Assembly (NCBI GenBank): GCA_950022295.1
Contig: OX465601.1
Coordinates: 172,425,501 to 172,489,500, forward strand
Reading direction: 5' to 3'
DNA: 64,000 nucleotides
Source of the DNA: Bromus sterilis
Lineage: Eukaryota > Streptophyta > Magnoliopsida > Poales > Poaceae
Both the position numbers and the translations under genes were made by a program. Below are positions 45,396 to 56,552 of the stretch, one piece after another. Within the stretch, counting starts at the first letter, position 1; each line of letters opens with the position of its first letter. The notes beneath the pieces are model-generated. The model was not told the DNA's origin. It was given only the letters and a program-made list of their open reading frames with translations, and searched no databases.

Positions 45396-45645
45396 TATGC
45401 GACATTAATGATTTGCAAAAGACATACGGATCTGAATGGTACCCACACCGTTGATACAACCTTTTCCACGGGCAAGCATGATCAATAAGGAGTTATGATC
45501 CACAGAAAATGCAACTAGATTATGCGAGATTAATGATTTGCAAAAGACATACGGATCTGAATGGTACCCACACCGTTGATGCAACCTTTTCCACGGGCAA
45601 GCATGATCAATAAGGAGTTATGATCCACAGAAAATGCAACTAGAT
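45396..45645 (+). repeat. Direct duplication of a 125-bp segment in element D
   Basis: 45396-45520 and 45521-45645 are nearly identical (TATGCGACATTAATG against TATGCGAGATTAATG, and GATACAACC against GATGCAACC). It lies just before D's 3' LTR. Confidence 0.95.
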
Positions 45646-45674
45646 TATTTGTACTCTAGTGCAAGTGGGAGACG

Positions 45675-46815
45675 TTTGGGAATGTGCCCTAGAGGCAAAT
45701 AAAATATGTTTTATTGAGCATATCCCATTAGTTCATAATAAATTTTATACTGTGCTATAACTGTATTAAGCGGAAACCTCTATTCACGTGTGGTATATAA
45801 ACAACCAGGTCCCTAGTTAACTCTAGTATACTAGTCTCATTGGGCAATTGATTGATCAAGGTTTCCTAAACATGTTGACACATTAGTCCATTGACAATGA
45901 GGTCATATCATAGGGAAAATGATATGAGGGACACACACCCACCAGAAGTATTCGATGTGATCATGTACCATAAGTTCAACATTGCGATAACTATAACGTA
46001 GTGACCAGATCCTTTGACCATAATGATCATACGTAATTGCTATCTATTAGGATGCTTTGATTTGTAACCCACAACCTGACTGAAATATGCTGGCCATAAT
46101 GGTGCACTTTGGGTATCCGAAATAGATATGTTGATGAGTATGCAAATAGATGAAAGCGGGATTTGTCAATCCGAGTGACGGATAGGTACTCTGGGCCCAC
46201 TCGGTGATATTGCATTATAAAGTTTGAAAATGTGTGACTAGGTCGCGGAGTTGTAATATCACGGGAACGAGTAAACTTGTTTGTTGGTAACAAGGATGAA
46301 CTAGGTATATTGGATACCGATGATCATACCTCAAACAAGCAAAGTATAGTAGGACAAAGGGAACAGGCACACGGTTAACGGATCGAACATCGATGAAGTT
46401 TCATTCGATGGAAGCGCAGGGGATATTAAGGATTGTAACCAGGTCCAATTGATTAGTCATTGATCAATGAGATTGTCTCGATCATTTCTTCTATTTCCCG
46501 GACCGTATGGTGTTACACTTAAAGGTATTCGACGCATTAAGGATAGATTCGGGATCACCGGAGAAATAGGAGAGAACACCGGAATTGTTTCGGTGAAGGC
46601 GGGAAGTTGTTCTGGGTATTTTGAAAGGTTCAACATATATTTATTAATATTTAGTATATGTTTTATTATTTAATTATCAGAATTTAATATTAAAATATAA
46701 TTAAAAATTAATTAAAAGGCACATGGGCCTTATAGGGCCCATTAGTGGGAGAGGGAGTCCTCCCTCATGGGCCATGGCACCAACAAGGGGCCCACCCCCC
46801 TCCCCTTGGGAATAG
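45675..46815 (+). repeat. 3' LTR of element D (interrupted)
   Basis: Matches 11913-13088 closely; the first bases are altered (GTTTGGGAATG in place of TGTTGGGAATG). It is cut at 46815 by LTR I; the five bases before it, AATAG, are the expected target duplicate, with the partner beyond the window. It lacks a stretch of about 20 bp present in the 5' LTR near 13050, between direct repeats of CCACCCCCCT. Confidence 0.92.
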
Positions 46816-49800
46816 TGTAAGGCCCGATATGTGGTACTGTTTCAGATCTGGACGTTTTCGTCCAAGCCCGAGGACGAAGCACATATCGGTCCCATCGCGA
46901 CATATGACGAAGTCATATATCCCGGATTTCAACATGATATCACAGCATTACAGATACAAGGTGCAACATTTCATACAATCGGCATACAAGTGCGTGAATA
47001 CAATACAACAACAGAAGATACATGTTTGAGTACAGACTACAATCAAATGCCTAGTGGATAAAGGTAAAACACACCATGCCCACGTCCACACGGGTCCAGG
47101 TTCTCCGCCGGGGACCCCTAGCTAGTCGTCGTCGATTCTTCGCGAAGGCATCCAGAAGAAGGATCGTCGAGCTCCACTGAAGTCCAAGATCGGTCGCATA
47201 ACGTGCGAGAAGAGAGAAGAAAGGTTTGAGCTATATAAAAATCAATATAACTAACTTCTCACGGTGAGAAGGGGTAGTGGTTGAGGTTGCAGCCGCACTA
47301 GAAATATATGAGTGGCTAACAATCTATTCAGAGTAAGATGAGAACCAAGCAGTCGATGAGGAATCGCCTCCAACAAGTCTTACTATCCACCTACTTACGC
47401 AAGAATAACACCTATCCTATCCTTGTCCTCCCCATCATCACCCGATGATGAAGAAGCAGTCAAGGCACACACACGTTGAATCAAGTTTTAATTATGATAA
47501 TCTTAGTTGTAGTTGTCTATGAACAAGGAGTAGGTATCAAGTCGTCCATAACCGCGGACACGGCTTCTCGAAAAGATTTAACCCTACAGGGGTGTACCAA
47601 CTGACCATTATAGGCGTCACATGCTCTCCCATCTCTCTCAGTTGCTACCCATGATAGGCAACCATTTTATGATTTAGTCCCAAGAGATCCGGAACGACAT
47701 AGTCCCTCTATCTAACAACGAACAGATCCGGGTGGCCCCCGGGAAGTCGACACCCAATCCAAAAGCCGGTCGAGCTCTCGGATCAGACTCTTCCGTATGG
47801 CCAAGGTCGAGGTAACTGGTCCCCTCACATGTGGGCAGCCCTCTAGCTCACCAGGTGTGGACCAACAGAGAAACCATGTCTCCGCTGGCCCGAGATGTTT
47901 TTAAAAGACATCTGCTAGGAGCGATCTGACAGACGTATATGCATGGTTTGGAAATGGTAAATCAGCTTGGGCCACCATCGGAAATGTTTGAAGCTAGGTA
48001 GGTAAGAAAAGGGGACCCCATAGCATCCCACACACGATTAGGCATGCTCAGTCTTGAAACCAATACCCGGAACTCGGGTCCTAGGTGACTCGAATGGAAC
48101 AAAGCGTCGGGGCAGGATAGCCTAGACCTTCCATCCTTCGTCGAATATAGTCAACATTATAATAATCATATCATCCACAACAATATAATAATAATGTGAT
48201 AGCCCAATCCAAGGAGTAACAGAGGTAAAGTAGATAACATCCTAGCATGCATACTAAGCAAGGGCTGAGCATCGAGCAATAGTAACATAGCAGTACATGG
48301 TTTGCTGGGATGTGGAGGACATGGATGTTTGGGTTTCATTTGGGAGGCATGAATATAAGTGGTAGGATCCAGCAATCGATCTATCCTAAACCTAGGCAGG
48401 TGAGCTGAAAGTTATAAGCATGATATATGCTCTCCCTTATCTGATAAGAAGATCGGTGCCGAAGGTGAAGTTGATCGCACGCTCGCATCGTCTCCGATAG
48501 TAACCCCGAGAGCACACAAGACGGTAAACACTGGAAAGCAATCAACGGTTGCACACTATTACTATGGAGCATCACACGATCAAGAAGGAAACACATAGCA
48601 CGACAACGCGATACGGATCTATCGTCGAGAACGGTTACTAACAGTTTAAGTGGGGTATCGGTCACACACGACGAATACCGCACGTTTACGGTGATTCAAG
48701 TTGTTTAGCTACAGGTGATCAACCAACGGTTATTAACATGGCAAAGCCCGGAAGCATGGCATATCACACAATCAAGGAAAGGGTGAAGCTCAAAGTAAAC
48801 TAGCTAATCTAGTCAAGTTAAGTGAGGTGCAAACCTAAACATGGCATGTCACTAAGCACATCATGATGATTAACAAGCTTATTACTGTTCTTCCCTAAAC
48901 CACATTTTAGGTTGGTTAACAACAGCAAGCAATAGCACCAACACAATCTACACGAAAAACTAATCATGTTACATATAAAGATCACCCCAAACGAAGTTAC
49001 GGTTAAAAAGATATAAACAAAACAAGTTATGCACACATCTTGTTAACACCCGGAAGCACACTTTAGTGCAATGCATAACCAGGTTAAACAATGCGAACAT
49101 GCTCACAAAGGATATGCAACTAAATTAGATATGGCAGGCAAGGAATGGAAAAAATAATCATGCAAATATGCATCATGGTTTACTAGTTATAAGCAATGCA
49201 AAATGCAACAAAACAACACTAGTTCCAGACTTAGTGAAAATCAGGAAAACAGGGCTGAAACAGATATTTTATTGCTGTATAAACAGGTGCAAAAATATAT
49301 GCAAATGATCAGCAGCATGACATAGCAATATATGGGCATGAAGTAGACATGATGGTGATCAGGTACAAATAAGAATCATGGTCATAGGCATCACAGATCA
49401 AAAGATATTAAGCACACAACATGGCATTTGAAAGTTACAGACTTAGTGAAAAACAGAGGTGGCTGTCAACAACAGCGGCATAGTAACTTTGGATCTAAAT
49501 ATCTATGTGACCAAGAATGCTAACATGAAGATTCAATACATGGGATGAAAGTAGACATGACATAGATCAAAATTACATATTGCATGCATCAATAGGATCT
49601 GAAGCTAAAAAGATGCAAGGCGGCAAAGTATCAACCTTTTGGCAAAAGCAGCACACTAACAGTAGGGTAGATACTTTGGTTGAAGATACAATCATCATGC
49701 AGCAGGCATATATGACATGTGAATGCATGAAACTGAAGTAGACATGATGTTCTACAACATGCAATTGGAATCACTGAATTCTGATAAACAGTTGTGACGC

Positions 49801-49899
49801 AACCGTCGCCCAAAGTTGCAACAAGACAGCAGTTTTCAGCTACAACAGCACACTAACGATCTGATGCCCACTTCAACGCAGAAATAAATTATCTAGACG
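46816..49899 (-). repeat. LTR I, first part (same family as solo LTR J)
   Basis: Begins TGTAAGGCCCGATATG and follows LTR J (28063 onward) for most of its length with indels. It is interrupted at 49899 by element C and resumes at 62850. With the second part it exceeds 4.2 kb and is not complete within the window. The stretch 48800-49899 has extra AT-rich sequence compared with J. Whether it is a solo LTR or one end of a full element cannot be seen. Confidence 0.88.
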
Positions 49900-52800
49900 T
49901 GTCGGGACCCGGGGTTAGCGTATGCAAGCCTCGCTACAACACAATCATATGGAGAGCCGAGAACCGTACCCACTTGTCTAAGCAGACAAGGCCAAGCACA
50001 GAACGTTCTCGGAAAGCATCGTACGTGAGGGGCATCTCATCCAGGCCGGATGATCAAATGAAATGGCTCCTCATCGTCCGCACACAAATCTAAATGATAT
50101 GGCTGATGAACTCCCATACTCATAGACAAGTCGCCTCAACCACAATATCGATTGTATTATAACCCTTACATAGACTTACTCCAGCCCGATCACCTAGTCG
50201 GGGTCTAGGGCAGGCTCGATCATACATCAAAGTGTGCACGAGACAGAGTCTCGAACAATCGCATCGCGATGCCCCAAGCTGCGCACATCTAAGGGCCACT
50301 TGGTGTATAAAAGACCGCCAGCCAGATCACAACTAAGGTCTCAAAAACTCATACAAAGATATGCATGTTATAAACATACACCCAGCACACATGCCTTGTA
50401 TGAACAACAGGTATCATTGCAATTCTCTACAAAGTATACATCTTTATTAAATAACTCTTACAGAGTGCACACAGAGATCACAAACATGTGATCCAACATT
50501 ACAACAGACAAGCGGAAGCAAAGTAGGTCTGAGTACAGACAAGTTTAACAAATGGCTTAGAGAAGCCTTATCTAAAAACAAGCCCTCCACGAGGGAACCA
50601 GTCGTCTGACTGGGACTACACTAGCTTGGTCTTGGTCTGAGTCTTCATTCTTCGAGCTTCGGTTAGAAGTCACCATCGAGGTCGGTGGGTTCATATAAAA
50701 CATAGATTAAGCAAACATGAGTACAAAATCGTACTCAGCAAGACTTACATAGGATCTATACTACTCATGAACATGTGTCAAGGTAAAGGGAGGTGGGGTC
50801 TCACTTGCAGAAGTGCCAGCTTTGACTTGGCTAGTCCTGAACTACGATTACCCCACGAGAAGCACACCATAGCACTCACGCTTATCTTGCGAGTTTTAGA
50901 AGTATCCAGTTCAAGTTGTCTAATAATCGAGCACAGCTCTCCAAGTAGTCCCTTACTGCGGACGCGGCTATTCGAATAATTTATTAACCCTGCAGGGGTG
51001 TACTGCTACACACATGAAACTATCAGTTACCGCCTTTGTACTCGACACCGTTCAAGAGGTGCCGGCGAGGATAATTCCCACAACTTTTACCTCACAGCCA
51101 ACTCAAATTCAATGGAGACGCCTATCTGGGCTGGAATCCACATCGTGAACCCGGCCAGTTTACCGATGTGGTCCCAGAAGATGTGTGCAGGGTCCCAAGC
51201 CGGTCTGAATAGTCGTTCTTTCACTTCGCAGACCGTGCCACAGACCTACCAGAACTCCGAACTAATGCGACTCATTGAACTGAGAAGGGGTGAGTTAGTA
51301 GGTTGAGCGGGGGTCCATGTGAACAACATGTGGTAGTACTCTTCGTCTTGGATCACCACACAAGAACTCGGGCTTAGGGCGGTGTTCAATGAGACAACCC
51401 ACCGTGTACTCCTACACAGCCTCTCATCGTTCACCTTGTATTAGGGTAGATTCACCAACACATTTCACTTTCATCAGCACCATGTTTATCATCCCGGCTC
51501 ACATCATAAGCAATCTCATTGTACTACTAAGCATGCAATAAGCAGTAACAGTTGCAGGGGCCACATGATATCAACCAACTCCTACATCTGCTAGGATTGT
51601 GGTTTGCTTACTACTGTGACAAGATGATAGGTCATGCAAAGGATATGGGTTCAACTATGCGATAGAAACGTTATCATGGTGATCATCCTAAACAATGCAT
51701 AAGCGATACATGAGAGGGAAGTGGGATTTTATCGACATGATCAATGGGGGTTTGCTTGCCTTGCTGACGAGGTTTCGATAACGGTGCCTTCAACGAAGGG
51801 GGCAGCCTCCTGCTCCGGTTCCACTTCTACTCGAGAAACAACAAACAAGGAAGAAATATAAATACAATGCACAAACACATGGTTGAAGGTTGAAACTTGA
51901 TGTATATGTTTCTGATGTGTTTGGGAAATTCGGTTAAATGGGGTATATTGCAAATTGAATTGCAAATTCAAACTCCAATTTGAATTCAAACTTAGTCAAG
52001 TTATGTGTGGAATTGTTTGATCATTTTGAACCTTTTTCAAATGTGTATGATATGCCTCTGATGTGTGGTTGAATGTAGCATAATTCCATTGTCCAAGTTG
52101 CAAAAGCATTTGATTTGAATTTGAATTAATTCCAAATAATTCAAATGACATATGCTACAGGTCCCATTTTAAAATCAACTCAAACAAAGTTGAAAGTTGC
52201 ATATTTGGATAGATAATTTTCTCCTGATCATTTTTCATATATTATTTGCTATATTTGGAGTTAGTATGAATTTTCTATGAATTTCCAAAGTTTATTGCAT
52301 TTTTTGGAATTTCTGTAATATTTTAAATATCTGGAAAATCCTTTATTGCGTCATGCTGATGTGGGGGTGATGTCACAGGGGGCTGACATGTGGGTCCACG
52401 CTGTCAGTGGACCACTGCTTGATTGTGTTTAGTTTTAATTTAAACAGAGGATTAAGGGGGGGGGGGGCTGGTCCCACTGGTCAGCCACTGTGGGGGGGGG
52501 GGATTAGCTCGCGGTTTAGGGCTGACAGGCCGGCGGCTCTGGACACGGCGGCGCTCGCCGGAATCGGGTTCCCGGCCACGGTTGGATGCGCTGCGGGCAC
52601 TGGGGCGTAGCCCTTGCTCGTGCGCATCGCCTCGAGTACACGGCGACCACAGGGGAGCACCGGAGGCACGGCGACGACCTCGTCGGCGGCGACAGAGACA
52701 CGGCGGCGACGTGGGAATCGCCTCAGTGCACTAGAGGACCATAAGACAGGTGCATTTGAAGCCTACGGGTGCGGCGGTTCTAAAGGACGTGGTCTGGGCC

Positions 52801-53879
52801 ACATCTGCGTTGCGTGTGCTCGCCGACGAGCACCGCGGCGACGCTGTACTCCGGCGTCATGGCGAACGGCGACGGAGACGCTGCGTGTTTCGAGGGGTTA
52901 GGGTTTGTGGCCAGAAGCTCACAAGGAGCACGCTGGAGAGGTCGGAAGAGCCGGAGGAGCGACGGAGGCGGCGAATCGACGACGATGAACTTGCGGCTCT
53001 GGCGGTGACTCGTTGATGCTGCCTTCGCTTGTGTTGCTTGCACAGCTCGATTCGATGAGGGCTTCGATGAAGACGACGTCGCTGCACGTGATGGACAAGG
53101 TGGCTAGGGCTGAGGAGCTCGTCGGCCACGGGTTCTCCACGGTGGTGCTCCGGTGTGTTCACGGGCGGTGCTGGATTCGTGGAGAGGAGAGGGGGAGGAG
53201 GTCCAGAGAGAGGGGGAATTGAAAGGGGGCTTCGAGGCGGCCTCCCAGGCGAGGAGATGAGGTCCAGGGGGGGCTGGAAGCCTCTCGGCGTCGAGGTGGC
53301 GCCGCGGCCACGCTCTGCCTCCACCGAGCAGCTTGGCTCGGCGGGGAAGAAGACGACAAGCGTCTGGGGTGGGCTGGGCCGAGGCCAGGTAAGGTGGGCC
53401 TTGCCTGTGGGCGTGAGGTAAGCTGTTCTCTGCTCTGTTTTTCCTTTTTCTTTTTCTTTCTCTGTAAATAGGTTGACCTAGCTAATAAAAATAGCTAGGC
53501 ATTTTATTAAATGCTGAAAATTTTTATATGGCCTCATAATAAAATAGACTAGCCACTTATAAAGTTTCAACGTTTTTAAAATTCAAATAATTTGAATCTT
53601 AACTCAAATAGGGTTATTTTATTAATTCCAAGGCACTGTTTGAATATTAGAAAATTCCATGAGCATGGGATTGCTCCCAAACCATTTTTAAAATGATCAG
53701 CACCATTTATAGGAATTTTCCAAATGTTCAAATGATTTTTGGAAAAAGATTTTTATCTGGCCATTTGATTTAAATTCTCACGGCTTTTCTTTTCCCCAAT
53801 TTTGATTTTCTTTTTGAATTTTTCACATGATGCAAAAGAGCACTTGATCCTAGCACATACCTAACTTGGGGTTGTGACA
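49900..53879 (-). repeat. 3' LTR of element C (left copy)
   Basis: 3980 bp, TGTCGGGACCCGGGG at the left and GGGGTTGTGACA at the right as written. It is nearly identical to the right copy but lacks a segment of about 78 bp near 50850 and a short CTTGACGCCGGCGG-type stretch near 52535. It has long G runs at 52457-52467 and 52492-52501. The end of the pol frame (53770-53879) lies inside it. Confidence 0.96.
53705..53713 (-). promoter_or_regulatory. Candidate TATA box of element C left LTR
   Basis: Reads CCTATAAAT on the - strand, at the place matching the TATA motif of LTR A. Confidence 0.5.
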
Positions 53880-55206
53880 ACTCGCCCCCATTCAAAAGAA
53901 TCTCGTCCCGAGATTCAGAAGTCTGCGGGAGGAAGGAGGGGTACTCGGCATGGAGACGGTCTTCTCTTTCCCACGTAGCTTCTTTCTTAGAGTGGTGTGA
54001 CCACTGAACTTTCAGAAACTTCATCTTCTTTCGGCGAGTGACACGCTCTGCTGAATCAAGAATACGAACAGGGTATTCTCGATAAGAAAGGTCATCTTGT
54101 AGATCAAGCGTTTCATGGTCAACTTCGCGGATGGGGTCCTTGAAGCAACGCCTGAGTTGTGACACATGGAATACATCATGTACTCGGGAAAGGTGCGGGG
54201 GTAGTTCAAGTTGGTAGGCAACTTCTCCACGTTTAGCAAGAATGTGGAAAGGTCCGATGTAACGTGGGGCCAATTTGCCTTTGATACCGAAACGTTGGGT
54301 TCCCTTCAGAGGAGTAACCCGGAGGTAAGCCTTCTCATCCAGATTGTAGCTCTCTTGCCTATGATGACGATCATAGTAGCTTTTCTGATGAGACTGGTCT
54401 GCTTTCAATTGATCACGAACAATGCGAACTTTCTCTTCTGCTTCCTTGATCATATCCGGTCCAAAGAATTGTCTTTCACCGGTTTCTGACCAGTTTAAAG
54501 GTGTTCGACATCGTCGTCCATATAGGAGTTCAAAAGGAGCCATGTTCAAACTAGATTGAAAACTATTGTTATATGCAAATTCGGCGAATGGAAGAGACTT
54601 CTCCCAATTCTTTCTGAATGATATAACACAAGCTCTGAGCATGTCTTCCAAAATTTGGTTAACCCTTTCGACTTGACCACTAGACTGAGGATGGAAAGCT
54701 GTACTAAAGGATAGATGAGTTCCCATAGCACGTTGGAAGCTTCCCCAAAATCTAGAGGTGAAAAGGCTACCACGATCAGAATTGATTTCCAAAGGAACAC
54801 CGTGAAGAGACACAATTCTAGAGACATACAAGTCCGCTAACTGGCTAGCAGTTATAGGCTCGCGAACTGGAAGGAAGTGAGCAACTTTGGAAAGCCTATC
54901 TATGACAACGAAGATGGCATCGTTTCCTTTCTGGGTTTTTGGAAAGCCGGTGATGAAGTCCATACCGACTTTGTCCCATTTCCACTCTGGAATAGGCAAA
55001 GGTTGAAGAGTGCCAGGAGGTCTTTGATGTTCGGCCTTAATGCGACGACAAACATCACATTCGGCAATGAACTTAGCAATTTCTCTCTTCATCCTAGTCC
55101 ACCAAAATCTCTGGCGTAGGTCTCGGTACATCTTTGTGCTACCAGGATGAATTGAGAGGGGAGTGTCATGAGCTTCTTTGAGAATTAGCCTCCTAAGATT
55201 GTGTTT
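53770..55206 (-). pseudogene. Integrase and chromodomain segment of element C pol
   Basis: Last segment of the broken polyprotein; it follows a stop at 55207-55209. The integrase zinc region (HPG near 55145, CDVCRRI near 55045), core motifs GMDFITGF near 54955, SDRGSLF near 54778 and VERVNQ near 54665, a YIGPF motif near 54250 and a chromodomain-like tail (PVRILDSAERV to EATWERED, about 54070-53950) are all intact, in one open frame from at least 55131. The frame runs about 110 bp into the 3' LTR before stopping at 53770. This part alone could still encode a plausible integrase, but it has no start of its own in context. Confidence 0.93.
53881..53890 (-). other. Polypurine tract of element C
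   Basis: Reads TGGGGGCGAG on the - strand directly before the 3' LTR, same as in element A. Confidence 0.75.
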
Positions 55207-55871
55207 TCATGGTACAACCAATCGAGTGCCAAAGAAAACAACACCTTGATCGTTTATGGAGATCCATTTAGCAACTCCGCTAGCAATGTTCTTCTTGATC
55301 TCTCGAATACCACTATCACGTTTCTGGGCGGCTAGGATTTTATCCTCAAGGGTTGGTTTCGCCACCAAGGTAGAAAGATAGCCATGAGGAACAATCTCAA
55401 GATTGAGCTTGCGAAATTCCTCATGAAGAAGTGGTTTATACTGTTGTATCATGAGGTTGTTACAATACGACTTACGACTTAGTGCATCAGCCATGACATT
55501 GGCTTTGCCTGGGGTGTAAGAAATTACTACGTCGTAATCTTTTATCAACTCAATCCAGCGTCTTTGCCTGAGATTAAGATCTGGCTGGGTGAAAATGTAT
55601 TTGAGGCTTTGGTGGTCAGAATAGATCTCACAACGATTACAAAGGAGGTAATGTCGCCAAGTTGTTAGGGCATGAACTACGGCAGCGAGTTCAAGATCGT
55701 GGGTAGGATAGTTCTCTTCATGTGGCCGCAACTGGCATGAAGCATAAGCTACCACATGTCGATCTTGCAGAAGTATGCATCCTAACCCTTGCCGTGATGC
55801 GTCACAATAGATCTCGAAATCCTTTTTGGTGTCTGGAGGTGCAAGTACGGGTGCAGAAGTCAACCTTCTTT
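55207..55871 (-). pseudogene. RNase H segment of element C pol
   Basis: Second-to-last segment, in the frame entered after a 1-bp deletion near 55908-55914 and ended by a TGA at 55207-55209 (RLVVP then stop). It shows the RNase H motifs YCDASRQGLG near 55800, ELAAVVHALTTW near 55670 and SDHQSLKYIF near 55620, then the linker TPGKANVMADALSRK (near 55510-55470) to integrase. The element A copy at 300-950 has the same motifs. Confidence 0.93.
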
Positions 55872-56552
55872 TTAGCTCTTGAAAGCTTTCCTCGCACTTG
55901 GGAGTCCATAGGATTTCTTATCTTTCTTGAGGAGTTCAGTAAGAGGCTTTGCAACTTTAGAGAAGTTCTCGACGAAGCGACGGCAATAGCTGGCTAGGCC
56001 AAGAAAACTCCTAACTTGCTTAACCGATTCAGGTGGAGTCCAGTCAAGGACGGCCTGAACTCTCTCGGGATTCACAGCAATGCCTTTTGCAGAAATCACG
56101 TGCCCTAAGTAGGTCACTTCTGGTAGCCAAAATTCACAGTTGGAGAATTTAGCATACAGGCGATGCTCTCTAAGTTTCATCAATACCAGCCTTAGGTGTT
56201 CGACATGTTCTTCTTTGTTCTTCGAGTATATAAGGATGTCATCGAGGTAAACCACGACAAATTGGTCCAAATACTCCATGAAGATCGAGTTCATCATGCG
56301 TGAGAAAGTGGCGGGGGCATTGGTTAAACCGAAGGACATGACGGTGTACTCATAAAGACCATAACGAGTAGTAAAAGCCGTCTTGGGAATGTCCTCGTTT
56401 CGGATCTTGATTTGATGATAACCTAATCTCAAATCCATCTTGGAGAAGAAAGAGGATCCAGCAAGTTGATCATAAAGATCATTGATCCTAGGCAGTGGGT
56501 ACTTGTTCTTTATCGTCGCTAGATTTAGCGGGCGATAGTCTACGCACATCCT
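55872..56552 (-). pseudogene. Reverse transcriptase segment of element C pol
   Basis: Begins after a TAA at 56553-56555 (KKDGT, stop, RMCVDYRPLN) and runs in the same frame through the RT core: PRINDLYDQLAG, FSKMDLRLGYHQ, catalytic VVYLDDILIYS at about 56224-56256, and GHVISAKGIAV near 56090. It loses frame near 55910, where element A has five bases between GTCCAT and TTTCTT (as read on this strand) and C has four. One nonsense change and one deletion would therefore prevent full-length RT. Confidence 0.94.

Larger units (their letters stand above)
43484..45674 (+). pseudogene. Element D internal region, right part, with decayed Copia-like pol
   Basis: AT-rich and full of stops. A frame at 43621-43884 ends in PTNYKEAMVD, resembling the stretch before reverse transcriptase in Copia elements. 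Near 45190-45240 a piece reads ALEVARVIFWLEKF, like the C-terminal RNase H part of Copia pol. The stretch at 44317-44570 repeats a unit containing TATGT..GACATAT..GAGTGGGAG. It ends with GTGGGAGA, a likely polypurine tract, at 45664-45672. Copia assignment is tentative and rests on these traces plus the Met-type primer-binding site. Confidence 0.5.

Noticed and set aside
52614..53421. Arg/Ser-rich ORFs in element C left LTR that recur in the right LTR (61583-62391)
   Set aside because: They recur because the LTRs are copies; several frames are open at once and none carries a recognisable domain.
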